Assembly (NCBI GenBank): GCA_947623455.1
Contig: OX392532.1
Span: 8,064,501-8,128,500, forward strand
DNA: 64,000 bases
Source of the DNA: Mimachlamys varia
Lineage: Eukaryota; Mollusca; Bivalvia; Pectinida; Pectinidae
Reading direction: 5' to 3'
The notes under the pieces are model-generated. The model saw nothing but the letters and a program-made list of their open reading frames with translations, did not search any database and was not told where the DNA came from. Positions 50,311 through 62,694 of this stretch are shown here, piece after piece (the first letter of the stretch is position 1; every line of letters starts with the position of its first letter). The position numbers and the translations under genes are program-made.

Positions 50311-52286
50311 TGCCATAGAGTGGTACCTTTATTTTTTGAATATTTTCAATGTGTAGTACTGTATTTCAAAGTTTGTATTTCAAACTTTGTCTATCAAATT
50401 TGAAAGTTTACAGTAAACTGTATTCACGACTTTCTCCAAATATTCTCGGTGTTAGAGGCAATTAGTTTAGTATAGGCGATCAATCAACAGACTAACACAA
50501 AACCGATAATAATATCATTTAAATCTCCTTACGCAAACAATTTGACAATCTGCTTTTTATGATACAACTAATGTCTCTGTAAAAATATGTTTTGAAACAA
50601 ACACCTAAATGTAGAGGCTAACAAGCTAAAGCTAAGTCTAAAAGTAGAGTCGGAACTGAACAAGTACTACATGAAAATTAGGTGATTTTTACTGAAGAAT
50701 ATACAACAGAGAACAAAAGTGTTCAATAAATATCAACACAGCATGTTAACACAGAAAACAGGGACAGATAAAGACCCCATATTTATCTCAACTTAATGTT
50801 GAACCTTCCTTTACCAATTTATGAAGCATTTTTGCAGCTTGTCACTGCATCCCAGATAAACCTGTCGTCCTACCGATATCCCCGTCAGCTGGGGACAAGT
50901 CAGGACCCTGTTGTGGCACTCTGTAAGGGGCCACCTATGAGAGACCATGATATATTGATCTTAATGTGGAATATATGACAAGGATATTGAAAGTAAAAGA
51001 TATTAAGATACTGGATAGGAGACTTGAAAGGGCCATGTTACAATTAAGTTTTCTACCTGGGCAAGATTTATCACTGTTCCGAGTGGCCTGAAGTAGGTGG
51101 TATACAACATAAAACACAGCCTGTTTGACAGACCCGTAGCTGACTTCCATAACTTTATGTAAACATATTTCCTATCTTTAGCAAACACACAAAAACCCTT
51201 ATTAGTAGTGGTTATATTGAGAAAATTCATCCCCTTCGCTACAATCACCGACTATGCCAAGGTTTTAGACTTGGCCATATATACGTACAACATTGATTTG
51301 TCCGCGAGGTTTACGTATCTCTTCCATACAAGTATATAAACACATGCTTCTGGCTGAGCTTGTTAAACACACAGAAATAAACATACACTTCAGAGGAATA
51401 TCGACAATCACAGAACTCAGTCCATATTTACATTTTTGGTGCCAAAATACCCTAGATATAGTCCATAGCTTAACTTAGTCTCCCACATTGGCTTCATTTC
51501 AGGCAATGTACGTAATGTACATACAGTCTTGACCTTGTCTGTGTTAACATGATGTACTTTTTATGGTAGATTCTACAATTATGTCTAGTTAAATATACTT
51601 CAAATGGAAATAATGAAATCTATTAATTCTAAGGATGATAAGGCAAAAGTTTTTATAAACTTAGCCGTCACCTACTTATACCTATTACAATGACAGAACC
51701 CCTATTGATGACCGAGTCGGTTCTGACTTTCCATTGACAACTCCAGAGCCGTAAGCCTTTTATGTTGAGTTTGGAACACGAATAGCCCCCATTACCTATA
51801 CCTATATATAGGCCTGTGGTGCTATTAGTCCTGTTGGTATATACAATTGTGTGAGGGATACCTTTAATGGGCCCAGTCCCTAATTACCTATGTTGAGAAG
51901 TCCTTCTGTTTGCTGAAGCCACACACTATTACCTAGGTCTGTTTGCTGATGTCCCCAGCAAAGAAAAGTACTCACCCTGATCTCAATAAAAAGCTAATAT
52001 GTATAATAACACAGGGCAAAAATCAGATCCTTTGTCAAATAGCAATCTTTGAAAAAAAATATTCCATCGATTATCTCCATTTGAAAGCTATCCTCACTGA
52101 TGATACTTGTCTCCCTTTATAGAGTGTGATATTTAACTCACTTTGAATTGTACGATATACAATACTCTCTATCAAGATATTGCTGTTATCTTCCCTGAAA
52201 ACCTAACATCCTAAGGATTCTCTCCTCTTACTGAACAAACACCTGATCAATCTATTGCTGTAAATATTTCTCTAAAATAATGCACC

Positions 52287-52394
52287 TCATAGGTTATCTC
52301 CCCTGAACCAAGTTTCACAATACACCAACATAAACTCCAGTACCAGGAGAACAAGAATAGCAGCTTGCAGCTTGGTTATCATTGTGCTAACCAT
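52287..52394 (-). CDS. small ORF with signal-peptide-like N-terminus, possible distal first exon
   Basis: Thirty-five codons starting MVSTMITKLQAA, then a hydrophobic ILVLLVLEFMLVYC core and ETW before a TGA ten codons on. It has the charge-hydrophobic-small pattern of a secretory signal and lies on the ZNRF3 strand upstream of the first known exon, but I find no linking exon for the start of the ectodomain. Chance is a real alternative. Confidence 0.18.
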   Translation of the reverse strand: MVSTMITKLQAAILVLLVLEFMLVYCETWFRGDNL

Positions 52395-53129
52395 CCCGTC
52401 AGTGATATGAAAGGTCAGATTGATATTTTAATGTATAATTATCAACAATGTTACCAGCAAACAGACCAATAATAACTCCATAAACACGCAACCAACATTA
52501 CAGCACAGTCACCGACCGCCTCGTTCACCAACATCCTTAAAGCTTGTTCACTGACAACCTCTTTCACCAACAGCCTCGTTCATTCCTCTGAGTCGGTATA
52601 TATATGACAAGATTTAACATCAAGTTTGGCCAGAACACTTAGTTATGATGAGGAGACAGAATAGTTATAAACTGTTGGGGACAGGACTTCGGGATCTGTC
52701 TGGAAATGGGACTACTCTATATTTCTGGAACAGGACCATTTGATCTGTACAATCTGTTTGAAAAAGGATTGTGCAATTTTAGATTTTTAAGATCAGTTTG
52801 CTTGAGAATAGAATTATAACATCTAAACAAGCAGTGTGTCAACTGAAAATATATCTTAGTATTTTTTATTGTCAATTACAAGATATCATCTGAAAGGGGA
52901 CTAACAGGAGTTGATACTGTCTGTAGACGCACTATGAGATCTTAATGTAAACACTCATTCTTACATATCATCAGATTTTAACATATAAACCTCACTGATT
53001 AATTTGCATACTCATTCATATTTTTAATAGGAATCTATATACAAGATAGCGAAATAATTCCAGTGTGAATTTGAAGTGTTAGATATGATTACTGGTAATA
53101 TATGTAGGCTTACATTAGGTTAATGCTTT

Positions 53130-53402
53130 GTGATAGCAATGAGACACACATGTAATCATCCAACCTCTGGTCTCTCTCGCCTCGTACATCCCAAAGCATG
53201 GCCGACAACACACATCCATCAACCGGCCCGCCTGCCTCGAAAAAAAGTTTCAGTTGGCGAAAGGACGGGTGGAGAACTAGATTTTTGTGACATAACCTGT
53301 ACATCACCCATGATGGAGCTGACACGGAGAGTTCTGGAATCGGACACAAGACTTTTGTCAGAGGGGACCCCCACCAGGTCCTACAAATATTTCAGATAGT
53401 AC
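53130..53402. other. GC-richer open region, unidentified
   Basis: The plus strand is open from a Met at 53130 to a stop at 53399 (ends MMELTRRVLESDTRLLSEG, then TPTRSYKYFR). The minus strand has a shorter open frame containing SSSPPVLSPTETFFRGRRAG. Base composition stands out from the AT-rich flanks. Neither product is recognised; it may be an exon, or a remnant of a mobile element. Confidence 0.25.
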
Positions 53403-53644
53403 ATAACACTTTTTGTACCCTGCTATGTTTACAATACATACTTAACAGGTAAACAAAAATGTGTTTTTATTGTACAATTTATAGGTACTCGTACACATTC
53501 CTTACCAATATCATATCACAAAACAGCATCATTCCTATGTCTAGGGTTACTCATGACACGTATAGGTCAGAAGGTTTGAGTTTTATTGAAATGATATGAA
53601 TTAGGAGGAGCTAGTACAAGTATTTAATACAGAATGCACGAGAA

Positions 53645-54562
53645 GTATAATATCCTTTACAGTGGTGTGATGCCGTATAGGATCCCCTACAGTGGTGTGA
53701 TGCCGTATAGGATCCCCTACAGTGGTGTGATGCCGTATAGGATCCCCTACAGTGGTGTGATGCCGTATAGGATCCCCTACAGTGGTGCAAATGCCGTATA
53801 GGATCCCTACAGTGGTGTGATGCCATATAGGATCCCCTACAGTGGTGCAATGCCATATAGGATCCCCTACAGTGGTGCGATGCCGTATAGGATCCCCTAC
53901 AGTGGTGTGATGCCGTATAGGATCCCCTACAGTAGTGCCGTATAGGATCCCCTACAGTAGTGTGATGCTGTATAGGATCCCGTACAGTGGTGTGATGCCG
54001 TATAGGATCCCCTACAGTGGTGTGATGCCGTATTGGATCCCCTACAGTAGTGTGATGCCATATAGGATCCCGTACAATGGTGTGATGCCGTATAGGATCC
54101 CCTACAGTAGTGTGATGCCATATAGGATCCCCTACAGTGGTGCAATGCCGTATAGGATCCCCTACAGTGGTGTGATGCCGTATAGGATCCCCTACAGTGG
54201 TGTGATGCCGTATAGGATCCCCTACAGTGGTGTGATGCCGTATAGGATCCCCTACAGTGGTGTGATGCCGTATAGGATCCCCTACAGTGGTGTGATATCG
54301 TATTGGATCCCCTACAGTGGTGTGATGCCGTATAGGATCCCCTACAGTGGTGTGATGCCGTATAGGATCCCCTACAGTGGTGTGATGCCGTGTGGTGTGT
54401 TGCCGTAAAGGATCCCCTACAGTGGTGTGATACTGTATTGGATCCCCTACAGTAGTGTGATGCTGTATAGGATCCCGTATAGTGGTGTGATGCCGTATAG
54501 GATCCCTTACAGTAGTATGATGTTGTATACCACTAGTGTGATGCCGTATAGGATCCCCTACA
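53645..54562. repeat. 30-bp minisatellite, about 30 copies
   Basis: Unit core TGATGCCGTATAGGATCCCC followed by TACAGTGGTG; nearly every copy has a GGATCC site. The 10-residue repeat frames on both strands (MPYRIPYSGV, HHCRGSYTAS) follow from the 30-bp period. Confidence 0.95.
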
Positions 54563-55104
54563 GTGACACAATGCAGTGGACCACCAGCTGTTTACCCATG
54601 TGGAATGCTTTCCTCTACAAGAAAAATTAGGCTGGTTTCATTTGATGAAGATTTGTGAGTGCAACAGAGGTTGAGGGCTCTCTTTAATTTGATAAATATA
54701 TGCCCATATATCTACTTCAGTGCTGTATAAATATGTAAGCACAGCTATTTGTTGATACCCACTGAGGAGTCCAAAAACAGTTTCAAGCAAACAGGGTTAT
54801 ACTAGACACAGGCTTATCAATAATCATATTACATAATCATAAGCTAATTATATATATAATAAATAAACAAGCTAATTTATTACTGTTTAATTGAGAATGT
54901 CTCTGCGTTATTGAATATTTCACTTTGTATTAAAAGTCACAACATGGGTATGCGGGTTGGGGTGGGAATTAAGTGGAGATATAAGTTGTTGATGTTAAAG
55001 TTGTTTTTACCTTAGTTTATTAATCTTATTAATCTTAGCAGCATTATAATTAAAAGGTTCAATTTAAATAAATTGAAAGTAGTATATCAGTAATAGCATG
55101 GTTT
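54563..55104. other. ZNRF3 intron, unique part
   Basis: AT-rich; nothing recognised. Confidence 0.5.
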
Positions 55105-56347
55105 AAACAGGTTTCCAGATTACACAGCTTCCCCATATTACACAGGTTCACTTCACAATATTACACAGGTTCACTTCCCCATATTACACAGGTTCACTTC
55201 ACCAGATTACACAGGTTCACTTCACCAGATTACACAGGTTCACTTCACCAGATTACACAGGTTCACTTCCCCATATTACACAGGTTCACTTCCCCATATT
55301 ACACAGGTTCACTTCACCAGATTACACAGGTTCACTTCACCAGATCACACAGGTTCACTTCACCAGATTACACAGGTTCACTTCACCAGATTACACAGGT
55401 TCACTTCCCCATATTACACAGGTTCACTTCACCAGATTACACAGGTTCACTTCCCCAAATTACACAGGTTCACTTCACCAGATTACACAGGTTCACTTCA
55501 CCAGATTACACAGGTTCACTTCCCCATATTACACAGGTTCACTTAACCAGATTACACAGGTTCACTTCCCCATATTACACAGGTTCACTTCACCAGATTA
55601 CACTGGTTCACTTTACACCAGATTACACAGGTTCACTTCACCAGATTACACAGGTTCACTTCCCCATATTACACAGGTTCACTTCACCAGATTACACTGG
55701 TTCACTTCACACCAGATCACACAGGTTCACTTCACCAGATTACACAGGTTCACTTCACCAGATTACACAGGTTCACTTCACCAGATTACACAGGTTCACT
55801 TCACAATATTACACAGGTTCACTTCACCAGATTACACAGGTTCACTTCCCCATATTACACAGGTTCACTTCCCCATATTACACAGGTTCACTTCCCCATA
55901 TTACACAGGTTCACTTCCCCATATTACAAAGGTTCACTTCCCCAGATTACACAGGTTCACTTCCCCATATTACACAGGTTCACTTCACCAGATTACACAG
56001 GTTCACTTCACCAGATTACACAGGTTCACTTTACACCAGATTACACAGGTTCACTTCACCAGATTACACAGGTTCACTTCCCCATATTACACAGGTTCAC
56101 TTCACCAGATTACACAGGTTCACTTCACACCAGATTACACAGGTTCACGTCACCATATTACACAGGTTCACTTCACACCAGATTACACAGGTTCACTTCC
56201 CCATATTACACAGGTTCACGTCACCATATTACACAGGTTCACTTCCCCATATTTCACAGGTTCACGTCACCATATTACACAGGTTTACTTCCCCATATTA
56301 CACAGGTTCACTTCACCAGATTACACAGGTTCACTTCACACCAGATT
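55105..56347. repeat. 23-bp minisatellite, about 53 copies
   Basis: Unit core TTACACAGGTTCACTTCACC followed by AGA, alternating with a CCCATA variant. A few units are lengthened by ACACC. Confidence 0.95.
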
Positions 56348-57563
56348 TGTAAAGACAAGTTCCTCATTATTGGTCTGGTTTACACAGGTGTCCAGATAAC
56401 ATAGGTTCTTTTTACATTGACGCAAATATTCTCACAATGGAAGAAAACAATGAATAATGAAAAGTATATTTTGCTCAAACCCAACAATTTTGATTTTCAT
56501 GGGCACCAGAATTACCGGTTTCCAACTTGAATTGATTCCCTTAACATAATATCCCCCGTTAGGGGCTCTAACATCCTGGCACTTCTGAATGCCGTTTTTA
56601 TTGATCAACCTTTCTGACATTCGGCTTCACCTCCCATGTTGTTGATGCACCATGGGAAATATACTGATCATAAAACTGTTTTAATCCAACACTTCCGTGT
56701 TCAGTTGATCTTTGTACAAACTCAGTAACTTTACATAGTTACAGGGGGCGAAATTCACTCCTTAGACTACATTTAAGATGCATCCTTTAAGAAAGCCAGG
56801 ATAAGCTGATATCAAAGTTAAATATGCATACTTTGATATGTAAAATTTATGAACGAGCGGAACTCTATATGATCCCATTACACAGATGTTAACTCTCTCT
56901 CACACATCTCTGACAAAAACCATCTCTAAAATCCTCCGTCATCCCAGATAAAAAACACACTAAACTGCAGAAACACTGTTTCAAATGTATACAAACTTCA
57001 CAAAAACCATATTTACTTAAGATTTATTTATTTGCTCAAAAAAGAGTAGGACTTAATCATAGCATGACTTATAACCTTGTTATATCTTTGATGGTGGAAA
57101 TACAAACAAATGATCTGACACAGTAATGGTTAGCTATCATAGAGTAGCAAACAAACCTGGACCAGATCAGAACAGTTTCTACACACCCTATCTACGTATA
57201 ACTGATCTTATCATGTCTTAAAACAGGCTATGAGGAAAGCCATGAATCAAAACAACAGGAATGATTAACAGTGTTCTGACTATGATATACACCTGTCCCA
57301 AGTCTGGAGTACAGGTCTAATATAGTAAAACAATTAATGTTGGTCCAACCAAAAATTGGCCCACGTCCTGTAACAACATACCCAAACATTGTACACCTAT
57401 ACAGTACGTAGATGACAAAAACTTTGATACAGGCCTCTACATTGGCTGCCCAGTCACCAATGCAAGGTCACGATAAAAGTCACTCCATCCACCCAGGTCA
57501 GGTAGCTATAGCCAAAAGTATCAACCTAGACGTGATTTCATTGGCCATTTCATTAATTAAGGA
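56348..57563. other. ZNRF3 intron, unique part
   Basis: Single-copy. A 62-codon minus-strand frame starting MSERLINKNGIQKCQD at 56620 is preceded by an in-frame stop and has no recognised similarity. Confidence 0.45.
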
Positions 57564-57698
57564 TTAACTTGAATCTATTTTTTATGTTATGGGGGTATAA
57601 CACAAAAAAACGGAGTGTACTCTAAATAAACCATGATGAGAGTACACTCCGGTTTTTTGTGTTACAACCCCATAACATCAAAAATAGATTCAAGTTAA
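57564..57698. mobile_element. foldback element with TTAA ends, MITE-like
   Basis: Two near-perfect inverted arms of 60 bases (57564-57623, 57639-57698) flank a 15-base loop. The ends are TTAACTTGAATC and GATTCAAGTTAA; the arms share ATGTTATGGGG with CCCCATAACAT and CGGAGTGTACTCT with AGAGTACACTCCG. The terminal TTAA could be the target site of a piggyBac-type insertion. No transposase is present. Confidence 0.7.
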
Positions 57699-57914
57699 TA
57701 TTTAAAATTTAATCTACGCCCTGCAAAAATTAACTTTATTGATGGACTCTTTTCTCTTACAAATCATTACGCTGCTGCATCAGCCAATCAAAAGCGATGT
57801 TATACGGCGACATAATTTTTTACGTTATGGGCTGATAAAATAATTTTTTAAGCCAATGAAAATACTTGTTTCAAACAAGATTAAATTATTTATGGATCAA
57901 CTGAAATAAATAAA
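57699..57914. other. AT-rich tail after the foldback element
   Basis: Contains CAGCCAATCAAAAGCGATG and TACGTTATGGGCTG, which echo the ATGTTATGGGG of the arms. It may be part of the same insertion. Confidence 0.35.
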
Positions 57915-60900
57915 AACTGTACCACACAGGTATAATACTGGCACACAGGTAGGTATATATCACACAGGTATAATACCGGTACACAGGTAGGTATACAACA
58001 CAGGTATAATACTGGGGTATAGGTAGGTATACCACACAGGTATAATACCGGTACACAGGTAGGTATACCACACAGGTATAATACCAGTACACAGGTAGGT
58101 ATACCACACAGGTATAATACCAGTACACAGGTAGGTATACCACACAGGTATAATACTTGGGTATAGGTAGGTATACCACACAGGTATAATACTGGGGTAT
58201 AGGTAGGTATACCACACAGGTATAATACTGGAATAAAGGTAGGTATACCACACAGGTATAATAATGGGGTATAGGTAGGTATATCACACAGGTATAATAC
58301 TGGGGTATAGGTAGGTATATCACACAGGTATAATACTGGGGTATAGGTAGGTATATCACACAGGTATAATACTGGGGTATAGGTAGGTATACCACACAGG
58401 TGTAATACTGGGGTATAGGTAGGTATACCACACAGGTGTAATACTGGGGTATAGGTAGGTATACCACACAGGTGTAATACTGGGGTATAGGTAGGTATAC
58501 CACACAGGTGTAATACTGGGGTATAGGTAGGTATACCACACAGGTGTAATACTGGGGTATAGGTAGGTATACCACACAGGTATAATACCAGTACACAGGT
58601 AGGTATATCACACAGGTATAATACTGGGGTATAGATAGGTATATCACACAGGTGTAATACTGGGGTATAGGTAGGTATACCACACAGGTGTAATACTGGG
58701 GTATAGGTAGGTATACCACACAGGTGTAATACTGGGGTATAGGTAGGTATACCACACAGGTATAATACCAGTACACAGGTAGGTATATCACACAGGTGTA
58801 ATACTGGGGTATAGGTAGGTATATCACACAGGTATAATACTGGGGTATAGGTAGGTATAACACGTCAGGTATAATACTGAGGTATAGGTAGGTATACCAC
58901 ACAGGTATAATACTGGGGTATAGGTAGGTATATCACACAGGTATAATACTGGGGTATAGGTAGGTATATCACACAGGTATAATACTGGGGTATAGGTAGG
59001 TATACCACACAGGTATAATACTGGGGTATAGGTAGGTATACCACACAGGTGTAATACTGGGGTATAGGTAGGTATACCACACAGGTGTAATACTGGGGTA
59101 TAGGTAGGTATACCACACAGGTGTAATACTGGGGTATAGGTAGGTATACCACACAGGTGTAATACTGGGGTATAGGTAGGTATACCACACAGGTGTAATA
59201 CTGGGGTATAGGTAGGTATACCACACAGGTATAATACCAGTACACAGGTAGGTATATCACACAGGTATAATACTGGGGTATAGGTAGGTATATCACACAG
59301 GTGTAATACTGGGGTATAGGTAGGTATACCACACAGGTGTAATACTGGGGTATAGGTAGGTATACCACACAGGTGTAATACTGGGGTATAGGTAGGTATA
59401 CCACACAGGTATAATACCAGTACACAGGTAGGTATATCACACAGGTGTAATACTGGGGTATAGGTAGGTATATCACACAGGTATAATACTGGGGTATAGG
59501 TAGGTATAACACGTCAGGTATAATACTGAGGTATAGGTAGGTATACCACACAGGTATAATACTGGGGTATAGGTAGGTATACCACACAGGTATAATACTG
59601 GGGTATAGGTAGGTATATCACACAGGTATAATACTGGGGTATAGGTAGGTATACCACACAGGTATAATATTGGGGTATAGGTAGGTATACCACACAGGTA
59701 TAATACTGGGGTATAGGTAGGTATACCACACAGGTATAATACTGGGGTATAGGTAGGTATACCACACAGGTATAATACTGGGGTATAGGTAGGTATATCA
59801 CACAGGTATAATACTGGGGTATAGGTAGGTATACCACACAGGTATAATATTGGGGTATAGGTAGGTATACCACACAGGTATAATATTGGGGTATAGGTAG
59901 GTATACCACACAGGTATAATACTGGGGTATAGGTAGGTATACCACACAGGTATAATACTGGGGTATAGGTAGGTATATCACACAGGTATAATACTGGGGT
60001 ATAGGTAGGTATACCACACAGGTGTAATACTGGGGTATAGGTAGGTATACCACACAGGTATAATACCGGTACACAGGTAGGTATATCACACAGGTATTAT
60101 ACCGGTACACAGGTAGGTATACCACACAGGTATAATACCGGGGTATAGGTAGGTATACCACACAGGTATAATACTGGGGTATAGGTAGGTATATCACACA
60201 GGTATAATACTGGGGTATAGGTAGGTATACCACACAGGTGTAATACTGGGGTATAGGTAGGTATACCACACAGGTATAATACCAGTACACAGGTAGGTAT
60301 ATCACACAGGTGTAATACTGGGGTATAGGTAGGTATACCACACAGGTATAATACCAGTACACAGGTAGGTATATCACACAGGTGTAATACTGGGGTATAG
60401 GTAGGTATATCACACAGGTATAATACTGGGGTATAGGTAGGTATACCACACAGGTGTAATACTGGGGTATAGGTAGGTATACCACACAGGTATAATACCA
60501 GTACACAGGTAGGTATACCACACAGGTGTAATACTGGGGTATAGGTAGGTATACCACACAGGTATAATACCAGTACACAGGTAGGTATATCACACAGGTG
60601 TAATACTGGGGTATAGGTAGGTATACCACACAGGTATAATACCAGTACACAGGTAGGTATATCACACAGGTATAATACTGGGGTATAGGTAGGTATAATA
60701 ATTGGGTATAGGTAGGTATACCACACAGGTATAATACTTGGGTATAGGTAGGTATACCACACAGGTATAATACTTGGGTATAGGTAGGTATACCACACAG
60801 GTATAATACTGGCACACAGGTAGGTATACCACACAGGTATAATACCAGTACACAGGTAGGTATATCACACAGGTATAATACTGGGGTATAGGTAGGTATA

Positions 60901-61762
60901 ATACTTGGGTATAGGTAGGTATACCACACAGGTATAATACTTGGGTATAGGTAGGTATACCACACAGGTATAATACCGGTACACAGGTAGGTATACCACA
61001 CAGGTATAATACCGGTACACAGGTAGGTATACCACACAGGTATAATACTGGGGTATAGGTAGGTATACCACACAGGTATAATACCAGTACACAGGTAGGT
61101 ATACCACACAGGTATAATACCAGTACACAGGTAGGTATACCACACAGGTATAATACCAGTACACAGGTAGGTATACCACACAGGTATAATACCAGTACAC
61201 AGGTAGGTGTACCACACAGGTATAATACCAGTACACAGGTAGGTGTACCACACAGGTATAATACCAGTACACAGGTAGGTGTACCACACAGGTATAATAC
61301 CAGTACACAGGTAGGTATACCACACAGGTATAATACCAGTACACAGGTAGGTGTACCACACAGGTATAATACCAGTACACAGGTAAGTATACCACACAGG
61401 TATAATACTGAGGTAAAGGTAGGTATACCACACAGGTATAATACCAGTACACAGGTAGGTGTACCACACAGGTATAAATAGCGGTACACAGGTAGGTATA
61501 TCACACAGGTATAATACTGGGGTATAGGTAGGTATACCACACAGGTATAATACTGAGGTATAGGTAGGTATACCACACAGGTGTAATACTGGGGTATAGG
61601 TAGGTATATCACACAGGTATAATACTGAGGTATAGGTAGGTATATCACACAGGTATAATACTGAGGTATAGGTAGGTATATCACACAGGTATAATACTGG
61701 GGTATAGGTAGGTATACCACACAGGTATAATACTGATCATGAGGTAAAGGTAGGTATACCAC
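57915..61762. repeat. 36-bp minisatellite, about 107 copies
   Basis: Unit core CACACAGGTATAATACTGGG followed by GTATAGGTAGGTATAC. The second common type has CCAGTACACAGGTAGG in place of CTGGGGTATAGG. A block of about 18 units repeats with a 649-bp shift (CACGTCAGGT at 58861 and 59510). Long minus-strand frames (YLPIPQYYTCVV, LCGIPTYTPVLY) arise from the 36-bp period. Confidence 0.96.
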
Positions 61763-62694
61763 ACACATATCAAACCATGGCCTCTGACAAACTATGTCAT
61801 CAAGATACATACAAGCAATCAATCAATACCAGGATCACTAAAAACTTCTCGATAACAAATTCAGGCACACAAAAAATACTCTGTAGATTTAAAGTACACA
61901 TCAAAGACCCTAACCTCACCCCTTTTATGATTGGGTCATGGAGCATTACATGATCGAATGCACAAGGGTTAGAGGTTGACTTCACAGTGACATTTTGTTA
62001 TCAGGCCAGAATATCTACCATCATTCATGCATACTACGGCCATGGTGCTAGTAAAGATTACATTTTTCCCCTGTGATAGACAATTTTCATCGCTATAGAA
62101 ATGTATGGGGGGTAGATTAAAGGAACAGGAGAAAGAATTAATTTTAACTTAATATTATGTTTAAGGAATTAGTAATTAGCCAGATATCACAGCAGAAGAG
62201 TTGAGCATGTGTGGAGGATAAACGTTTTAAAATGTTCCTGTTCTTGATATATCAAGAATGATTCTTTAAAATAAATTTAAATTCCAAATCGTATTAACGA
62301 GGAATGTCAACTTCTTAAAACTACAAATAGATGCTCAAAACAGAAATGTGTTGTAAGAAGAAGTGTAAGAAGTAGTGTAAGAAGTAGTGTAAGAAGTAGT
62401 GTAAGAAGTAGGCTAATGGAGAATGTAAACAAGAACCTGCTGATCCAATTAAACAAATTAATCTATATGTGCCTACCGGTATACATTGATCAACCCTCTG
62501 GACACCTGATATAATACAATCAGGCAAGCTTGTGTATGCTCTCCTTGTCATTTTGTACGATTAGATTTTCACATTTTTAAGGATATTCATTACAACATGG
62601 CTGCAAACTAAAGGTAATTTTCATAAAATTTTACAAGATTAATACATGTACATTCATTTCATCAAAGTTTGGAGTTGCTTTATATGTAGAAAAG
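61763..62694. other. ZNRF3 intron, unique part
   Basis: Single-copy apart from a 12-bp repeat (GTAAGAAGTAGT, about five copies) at 62353-62410. No exon is seen. Confidence 0.5.

Larger units (their letters stand above)
50311..53644. other. ZNRF3 intron, largest unique stretch
   Basis: Single-copy AT-rich DNA with GC-richer patches at 50850-50945 and 53150-53395. Both patches hold open frames without a recognised family. A 35-codon frame with a strong signal-peptide-like start is on the minus strand at 52394-52287 (listed separately). Confidence 0.5.

Noticed and set aside
57886..61822. Large Tyr/Pro/Val repeat proteins on the minus strand
   Set aside because: By-products of the 36-bp period; several frames are open simultaneously and break where units slip.
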